Assembly (NCBI GenBank): GCA_021792235.1
Contig: JAJYVC010000055.1
Location: forward strand, 1-6,671
Origin: Microcaldota archaeon
Lineage (GTDB): Archaea; Micrarchaeota; Micrarchaeia; Micrarchaeales; CABMGC01
DNA: 6,671 nt
Reading direction: 5' to 3'
Both the position numbers and the translations under genes were made by a program. This document shows, piece by piece, positions 1-3,844 of this stretch. Position 1 is the first letter of the stretch. Every line of letters begins with the position of its first letter. The notes below the pieces were generated by a model. It worked only from the letters and a program-made list of their open reading frames with translations. It was not told the DNA's origin and made no database searches.

Positions 1-1
1 G

Positions 2-1126
2 CAGACTATATTGGGGTTTCCGAGCACCATGTACCTGTCCCTTGGAGAATATTACGATTCTCCATCAAGCTCGATATCAGTGCAATGGATTCGCACAAGG
101 GCGTATCCTCCTGGGGGAGTCATGCCGACAGCGAGCTATGGAGCAGTAAGCAGCGTCACGCTGCCTTACTACTCAACTATAGTACTTGATAACTCGCAGT
201 CTAGCGCTACTCCTGCGCCGTTCCAGCAGCTAGTGAACATAAACAGCAACACGTACTCCAAGTTCATAGAACCTGGATGGCTTAACGTAGAATTCACAAC
301 AGGACCTGCAGGCACAGGCACTGTGCTTTATGCATGGCTTGAGAGCGGAAACACAAATACTGCAACTTCTACCAACATCTGGGTAAAAGTACCAAATGGT
401 CTTCCTTCCGGGTTAAGCCAGATCTACATGGATTACCTGCCGAGCAACGCTTATTACGACTCGTCAGTAAATCCATCAGGCACCACCGGATGGGCTCCGC
501 AGCTGAGCACAAACTACGGCGAAAATGACAATGGGGCGCAAGTATTCAACTACTACCAGAACTTTGCAGGCAGCTCACTTCCCGCAGGATGGAGCACTTC
601 TGGAGGACCTTCATACTCGGTAAATGACGGACTTACAATAACTGGGGGAGGAAGCGCGGATGATTACATAGCATCAACTAGCACATACAGCCAGCCAATT
701 GCAGTCGATTACTATGGAACTCTTAGCGCAGCTAGCGGTTGCTGGACTGAAGGAGGATTGATAACCTCGGCATCGAACAACTATGGAACGTTCGTACAGG
801 CAGCTGGGGGAGCGGATATATTCGGGCAGCAGAATGGCGCAAGCGGGTACAGCAGCTCTGGCACACTGCTCTCAGGAACATCTGGCACTGGAGTATGGAC
901 GGTAATGGCGCTTAGCGGCACTACGTCTGACTATCAGTACAATTATGGAACTATACAGGCTGTTACTTCAGATGCGCCAACATATCCTCTAAATCTGGGC
1001 GCCTTCAAGAGTTCTGCTGGATGCAGCTCATTGTCACCATCAGCATTTGTTCAGTGGATGAGGACCAGAGCCCTGCCGCCAAACGGAGTGATGCCTGCAG
1101 CATCGGTCAGCACTGCGATACAGTGA
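2..1126 (+). CDS. DUF2341-containing secreted/surface repeat protein, 5'-partial
   Basis: The reading frame is open to the left edge, so the N-terminus and any signal peptide lie outside; the TTG at 11 is not a credible start. Residues below count from that TTG. Residues 1-42 are the tail of one module, ending in a WIRTRAYPPGGVMP box. Residues about 50-195 look like a DUF2341 domain: an N-S-Q-S-x-A-T-P-A-P-F-Q-Q opening, a WLESGN segment, a VKVPNGLPSG strand, then APQLSTNYGENDNGAQVFNYY and NFAGSSLPAGW. Residues about 195-340 are Gly/Ser/Thr-rich beta sequence resembling a LamG/concanavalin-like sandwich and end in a second box, WMRTRALPPNGVMP, nine residues before the stop. Only two cysteines are present, C244 and C338, a possible disulphide. 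The composition (Ser, Thr, Gly, Asn, Tyr rich, few charges) fits an exported protein. No C-terminal membrane anchor is visible. Ligand and function are unknown; an adhesin or cell-envelope role is inferred from the family. Confidence 0.8.
   Translation, partial: QTILGFPSTMYLSLGEYYDSPSSSISVQWIRTRAYPPGGVMPTASYGAVSSVTLPYYSTIVLDNSQSSATPAPFQQLVNINSNTYSKFIEPGWLNVEFTTGPAGTGTVLYAWLESGNTNTATSTNIWVKVPNGLPSGLSQIYMDYLPSNAYYDSSVNPSGTTGWAPQLSTNYGENDNGAQVFNYYQNFAGSSLPAGWSTSGGPSYSVNDGLTITGGGSADDYIASTSTYSQPIAVDYYGTLSAASGCWTEGGLITSASNNYGTFVQAAGGADIFGQQNGASGYSSSGTLLSGTSGTGVWTVMALSGTTSDYQYNYGTIQAVTSDAPTYPLNLGAFKSSAGCSSLSPSAFVQWMRTRALPPNGVMPAASVSTAIQ
83..136 (+). repeat. Module-end box, copy 1 (QWIRTRAYPPGGVMPTAS)
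   Basis: This 18-codon box closes the incomplete module at the left edge of the surface protein. It recurs 969 bases (323 codons) downstream with 14 of 18 residues identical, which sets the module period. By my count only 32 of 54 bases match between the copies. Confidence 0.75.
1052..1105 (+). repeat. Module-end box, copy 2 (QWMRTRALPPNGVMPAAS)
   Basis: Second copy of the module-end box, followed by only six residues before the stop codon. The protein therefore ends at a module boundary rather than partway through a domain, which argues against an accidental truncation of the 3' end. Confidence 0.75.
1111..1125. other. Short inverted repeat at the convergent junction
   Basis: CACTG-cgata-CAGTG is a perfect 5-bp inverted repeat with a 5-base loop, overlapping the stop codon of the surface protein gene and lying 3-17 bases beyond the malate dehydrogenase stop codon on the other strand. 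It could form a small hairpin in both transcripts. The stem is short and no T-run follows on either strand, so a terminator role is weak and chance is possible. Confidence 0.25.
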
Positions 1127-1128
1127 AG

Positions 1129-2055
1129 TCATATACCGCTGAGCACAGGCAGCTGAACGGCTATCTTTGCTGCGGATTCTGAAAGGGCTTTGCTTTCATC
1201 AGAAGAAAGTGGCATTGTCTCTATAGTCTCAATTCCTCCTTTGCCAACAGCTATTGGCACTCCAAGGAATGTTCCCTTTATTCCGTATTCCCCTTCAAGG
1301 TATACTGAACAGGGTATTACCTTCTTTCTATCATTCAGTATTGAATCGATTATGCTCACAACTGATGACGCAGGAGCATAGAAGGCGCTTGATCCTTCAA
1401 GCTTTATTATTTCAGCCCCACCGTCTCTAGCCCTTGACACTATGCTCTGAAGCCTCTCCGGACCGATGAGTTTTGAAACTGGATATCCATTAACTGTAGT
1501 TGCCGATATGACCGGCACCATTGAGTCACCATGGCTGCCAAGTATCATTGTCTTAATCTCCTTTGGAGTTACCTTCAACTCCTCTGCTATGAATGCAGTA
1601 AGCCTTGCCGAATCGAGTGCGCCTGCCATGCCAATGACCCTCTTCCTGTCGAATCCGGTCTTCTTCATGACCAAGTAGGCCATGGCGTCAAGCGGATTGC
1701 TTACTACTATGACTATGCTGTTAGGTGCATGTTGCTTTATCTGTTCTGCTATTGCAGAAACAATCTGCGCGTTCGTCTTGAGGAGATCGTCGCGCGACAT
1801 GCCTTCCTTCCTCTGGGCGCCTGCAGTAACCACCACTATGTCGCTTCCAGATATCTTGCTGTAATCTCCGGTACCGACTATGTTCACATCAGAGCCTTCT
1901 ATGGGCAGGCTCTCTCTGATGTCAAGTGCTACACCCTGTGCTATGCCCTCTGTCCTGTTGACAAGCACAATGTCCGCAAGCCCCTTGAGAGCAAGCAGGT
2001 GAGCTGTTGTTGCACCAACCTTGCCTGCGCCTATCACGCTAACCTTCCTTCTCAT
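1129..2055 (-). CDS. mdh: Malate dehydrogenase (LDH-like family)
   Basis: Cytoplasmic enzyme of the TCA cycle that interconverts malate and oxaloacetate with a nicotinamide cofactor. Numbering here starts at the ATG at 2055 (308 residues; an in-frame TTG lies one codon upstream at 2058). The Rossmann motif is IGAGKVG (residues 8-14). The specificity loop reads TAGAQRKEGMSR, with Arg82 where malate dehydrogenases have Arg and lactate dehydrogenases Gln. Arg88, Asn120, the Asp148/Arg151 pair and catalytic His175 in GSHGD complete the active site. Length is normal for the family. The residue after beta-2, usually Asp in NAD enzymes, is Asn33 followed by Arg34, which suggests NADP use. ATG is preferred over TTG because it is canonical and adds no lost homology. 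The gene is divergent from citrate synthase and convergent with the surface protein gene. Assignment as malate rather than lactate dehydrogenase is firm; cofactor choice is inference. Confidence 0.95.
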   Translation of the reverse strand: MRRKVSVIGAGKVGATTAHLLALKGLADIVLVNRTEGIAQGVALDIRESLPIEGSDVNIVGTGDYSKISGSDIVVVTAGAQRKEGMSRDDLLKTNAQIVSAIAEQIKQHAPNSIVIVVSNPLDAMAYLVMKKTGFDRKRVIGMAGALDSARLTAFIAEELKVTPKEIKTMILGSHGDSMVPVISATTVNGYPVSKLIGPERLQSIVSRARDGGAEIIKLEGSSAFYAPASSVVSIIDSILNDRKKVIPCSVYLEGEYGIKGTFLGVPIAVGKGGIETIETMPLSSDESKALSESAAKIAVQLPVLSGI

Positions 2056-2065
2056 CAAATCTACC

Positions 2066-2081
2066 CATACTGTTTAGTATG
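2066..2081. promoter_or_regulatory. Perfect inverted repeat, candidate operator of mdh
   Basis: CATACT-gttt-AGTATG has 6-bp perfect arms and a 4-base spacer. It lies between the apparent TATA box of malate dehydrogenase and its ATG, ending 10 bases before the start codon. A protein bound here would cover the expected transcription start, the usual position of an archaeal repressor site. If transcribed, it could instead form a small 5' hairpin. I saw no second copy in the window. Its function is inferred from position only. Confidence 0.4.
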
Positions 2082-2085
2082 AAAA

Positions 2086-2093
2086 CTATATTT
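2086..2093 (-). promoter_or_regulatory. TATA box of mdh promoter
   Basis: On the minus strand the bases read AAATATAG, 30 bases upstream of the ATG at 2055. With archaeal start sites normally about 25 bases from the TATA centre, transcription would begin near 2064, giving a leader of roughly 10 bases or fewer. No clear ribosome binding site precedes the ATG, which fits a leaderless or near-leaderless mRNA. Confidence 0.5.
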
Positions 2094-2121
2094 ACCATGC
2101 TATGTCTGCTTTTTAGGGCAG

Positions 2122-2127
2122 TATAAA
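2122..2127 (+). promoter_or_regulatory. TATAAA box in the divergent region
   Basis: This is the best plain match to a TATA consensus on the plus strand here. It would place transcription start near 2150, giving a leader of about 65 bases to the ATG at 2217 or 25 bases to the ATG at 2175. It is one of three candidate boxes for the citrate synthase operon and none is clearly superior. Confidence 0.3.
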
Positions 2128-2144
2128 CATGGAACTGGTGGGAG

Positions 2145-2151
2145 GATATAT
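2145..2151 (+). promoter_or_regulatory. Purine tract plus TATAT, alternative promoter of the citrate synthase operon
   Basis: GATATAT directly follows the purine-rich GGTGGGAG, which resembles a BRE next to a TATA box. The centre is about 26 bases before the ATG at 2175, so transcription from it would start right at that codon. If this is the real promoter, the longer 399-residue citrate synthase would be made from a leaderless message. Confidence 0.3.
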
Positions 2152-2176
2152 CACGCGTAAATCTTTTTTGGGTTAT

Positions 2177-2184
2177 GCTTAAAT
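2177..2184 (+). promoter_or_regulatory. GCTTAAAT, candidate TATA box for the citrate synthase start at 2217
   Basis: This AT-rich octamer is centred about 36 bases before the preferred citrate synthase ATG, nearly the same distance as between the mdh TATA box and its ATG (about 35). It would give a short leader of around 10 bases. If it is the promoter, the upstream ATG at 2175 is not transcribed. Confidence 0.3.
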
Positions 2185-2216
2185 CCTTTTTCAGCCATAT
2201 CTATTCTGGGATTAGT

Positions 2217-3374
2217 ATGACAGAGGCTGCAGGACAACGCGTGAGCAGCGGGCTTGAAGGCGTTTACATAGCAGAAAGCACCATATGCAAGGTTGACGGA
2301 CAGCAGGGAAGGCTGTATTACAGGGGATATCCTATAGACGCATTGTCTAAGAATTCTGACTTCGAAGAGGTAGCATACCTCCTGCTTTACGGGAAGCTGC
2401 CCAACAGGCAGGAGCTTGATGGGATAAGGAAGCAGATGGCTGAGGCCAGAGACCTGCCCAGAGGAGTTATCAGTATAATAACGGAGATGTCGGGCAAGGC
2501 AGATCCCATGGACATACTTCGAACTGCAGCGTCTTCGCTTTCCGCATACGATCCGGAGGTTTCAGATCAATCTCCTGAAGCCAATCTGAGGAAGAGCATA
2601 CGCATTATATCAAGGGTGTCGAGCATAGTCGCCACCATAGGCCGGATAAATGAGGGTGGAAGCTATGTTGCTCCTGACAAGTCGATGGGCCATGAGGAAA
2701 ACTTCCTATACATGCTCAACGGCAAGAAGCCCACCGAGAGGCAGCTTGAGATAATGAAGGACATGTTCATAATACACGCAGAGCACAGCTCGAACGCATC
2801 TACATTCGGCACTATGGTTGCCGGATCGACGCTTGCGGATATCTATTCGGCCATAACTGCAGGCATATCTGTGCTCAAAGGTCCTCTGCATGGAGGCGCA
2901 GACGAAGCTGCACTCAGGATGATGAAGGAGATAGGCAGCCCGAATAATACAGAATCTTACATAGAAGGCGCACTCGCAGGAAAGAAGAAGATAATGGGCT
3001 TCGGACACAGAGTATACAAGACGTACGATCCACGCGCTAGGATAATAAAGGAGTATCTGGTGAATCTGCAGCCTGATGCATCTGATGAGGTAAAGAGATA
3101 CACGGAGATAGCGTTAAGGGCAGAGAAGCTGATGGTTGATAAGCTGGGGCAATCTCACGGGATATGGCCCAATGTGGATTTCTTCGCAGGCCCTGTGTAT
3201 GTAGCAGCAGGCATCCCAGTGGAGCTCTTCACCCCAATATTCGCGGCAAGCAGGTCTGCAGGATGGTGCGCGCACATGCTCGAATACTGGAAGAACAACA
3301 AGCTATTCAGGCCGCTTGAGGTGTACAGCGGCGACATAGACCTTGAGTATGTTCCTATAGAGAACAGGAAATGA
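2217..3374 (+). CDS. gltA: Citrate synthase (short archaeal/bacterial type)
   Basis: Condenses oxaloacetate with acetyl-CoA to citrate in the cytoplasm; works as a dimer in archaea. The ATG at 2217 gives 385 residues, about the size of Thermoplasma-type citrate synthase, and leaves 11 residues before the conserved GLEGV...ST-I start of the fold. An in-frame ATG at 2175 would add MLKSFFSHIYSGIS, which has no family counterpart. From 2217: RGYPIDAL is the usual N-terminal motif, HAEHSSNASTF (187-197) the first active-site block, GPLHGGADEAA carries His225, GFGHRVYKTYDPR carries His264, and NVDFFAG carries Asp321. His225, His264 and Asp321 are the expected catalytic triad. Near the C-terminus, RSAGWCAHMLEYW holds the conserved substrate-binding Arg region. 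It leads a probable operon with Hsp20 and aconitase, 13 bases before Hsp20. A 2-methylcitrate synthase is a related alternative, but the neighbouring mdh and acnA favour citrate synthase. Confidence 0.93.
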   Translation: MTEAAGQRVSSGLEGVYIAESTICKVDGQQGRLYYRGYPIDALSKNSDFEEVAYLLLYGKLPNRQELDGIRKQMAEARDLPRGVISIITEMSGKADPMDILRTAASSLSAYDPEVSDQSPEANLRKSIRIISRVSSIVATIGRINEGGSYVAPDKSMGHEENFLYMLNGKKPTERQLEIMKDMFIIHAEHSSNASTFGTMVAGSTLADIYSAITAGISVLKGPLHGGADEAALRMMKEIGSPNNTESYIEGALAGKKKIMGFGHRVYKTYDPRARIIKEYLVNLQPDASDEVKRYTEIALRAEKLMVDKLGQSHGIWPNVDFFAGPVYVAAGIPVELFTPIFAASRSAGWCAHMLEYWKNNKLFRPLEVYSGDIDLEYVPIENRK

Positions 3375-3379
3375 CGCTC

Positions 3380-3384
3380 GTGAT
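3380..3384 (+). promoter_or_regulatory. GTGAT ribosome binding site for hsp20
   Basis: GTGAT is complementary to the archaeal 16S 3' end (AUCACCUCC) and ends three bases before the ATG at 3388. The spacing is short, so the site is weak, but it supports that ATG and translation from a message shared with citrate synthase. Confidence 0.4.
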
Positions 3385-3387
3385 GCC

Positions 3388-3831
3388 ATGGCAAAAAAGA
3401 GTGCGAGGAGTAAGGGAGGATGGCTTTCACCTACTGAAGACCATATGCGCAGCTTTCTCAGCGACCCGCTTAGGTTCCCTGTGATAGACTTCAGCAAGAT
3501 GTTCTACAACACCATGCCTGACGTGGACATAATAGACGAAGGTGACAGCATAAAGGTGAGGATAGACCTGCCCGGAATACAGAAGGAGGATATCAAGCTG
3601 CACGTTGACGGCAACTGGATAACGGTAAGTGCGCGGTCTAGGGCTGACAAGAAGAGGGAGTGGGGCAACTATTACTTCAGGGAGAGGTCATCTAAAGGAT
3701 ACTATAGACGCATATCGCTCCCAGTAGAGGTGGATGACAAGTCCGTGCATGCTAGGATGGACAACGGAACGCTTGAAGTGGACCTCAACAAAGCAAGAAG
3801 GAGGAAGCACGGCGAAGTGCGCATACGATAA
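3388..3831 (+). CDS. hsp20: Small heat-shock protein, Hsp20/alpha-crystallin family
   Basis: ATP-independent holdase that binds unfolding proteins in the cytoplasm, usually as a large oligomer. The 147-residue length is typical. Residues 1-43 are a basic, variable N-terminal arm. The alpha-crystallin domain spans about 44-136: DVDIIDEGDSIKVRIDLPG, then KEDIKLHVDGNWITVSA, the FRERSSKGYYRRISLP strand and MDNGTLEVDL, whose GTL replaces the common GVL. The C-terminal tail ends in VRI (144-146), matching the [IV]-x-[IV] motif that docks into a neighbouring subunit. It starts 13 bases after the citrate synthase stop and ends 13 bases before the aconitase ATG, so it is probably co-transcribed with both. 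Being inside a TCA operon suggests constitutive expression tied to metabolism rather than a separate heat-shock promoter; I see no promoter in the 13-base gap. The family call is firm, the client proteins are unknown. Confidence 0.93.
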   Translation: MAKKSARSKGGWLSPTEDHMRSFLSDPLRFPVIDFSKMFYNTMPDVDIIDEGDSIKVRIDLPGIQKEDIKLHVDGNWITVSARSRADKKREWGNYYFRERSSKGYYRRISLPVEVDDKSVHARMDNGTLEVDLNKARRRKHGEVRIR

Positions 3832-3836
3832 ATGCA

Positions 3837-3840
3837 GTGA
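3837..3840 (+). promoter_or_regulatory. GTGA ribosome binding site for aconitase
   Basis: GTGA lies four bases before the ATG at 3845 and is partly complementary to the 16S 3' end. The match is short, but it helps choose this ATG over the upstream in-frame ATG at 3734, which lies inside hsp20. Confidence 0.35.
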
Positions 3841-3844
3841 GCTG

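Noticed and set aside
11..13. TTG at 11 as the real start of the surface protein
   Set aside because: The frame continues open to the window edge, no ribosome binding site or signal peptide follows, and the first residues are already the end of a repeat module.
1531..2082. Open frame of 183 codons on the plus strand opposite malate dehydrogenase
   Set aside because: It is antisense to a well-conserved enzyme, is rich in Cys, His and Tyr in no recognisable pattern, and has no translation signal; it is a shadow of the mdh codons.
2129..2182. 17-codon frame MELVGGYITRKSFLGYA in the divergent region, a possible leader peptide
   Set aside because: Its ATG lies directly after the TATAAA box, so a transcript from that box would start downstream of it, and it has no ribosome binding site of its own.
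3734..3844. Upstream in-frame extension of the aconitase frame to an ATG inside hsp20 (37 extra codons)
   Set aside because: The extra residues have no aconitase character, they overlap conserved hsp20 codons in another frame, and the ATG at 3845 has a GTGA site and matches the family start.
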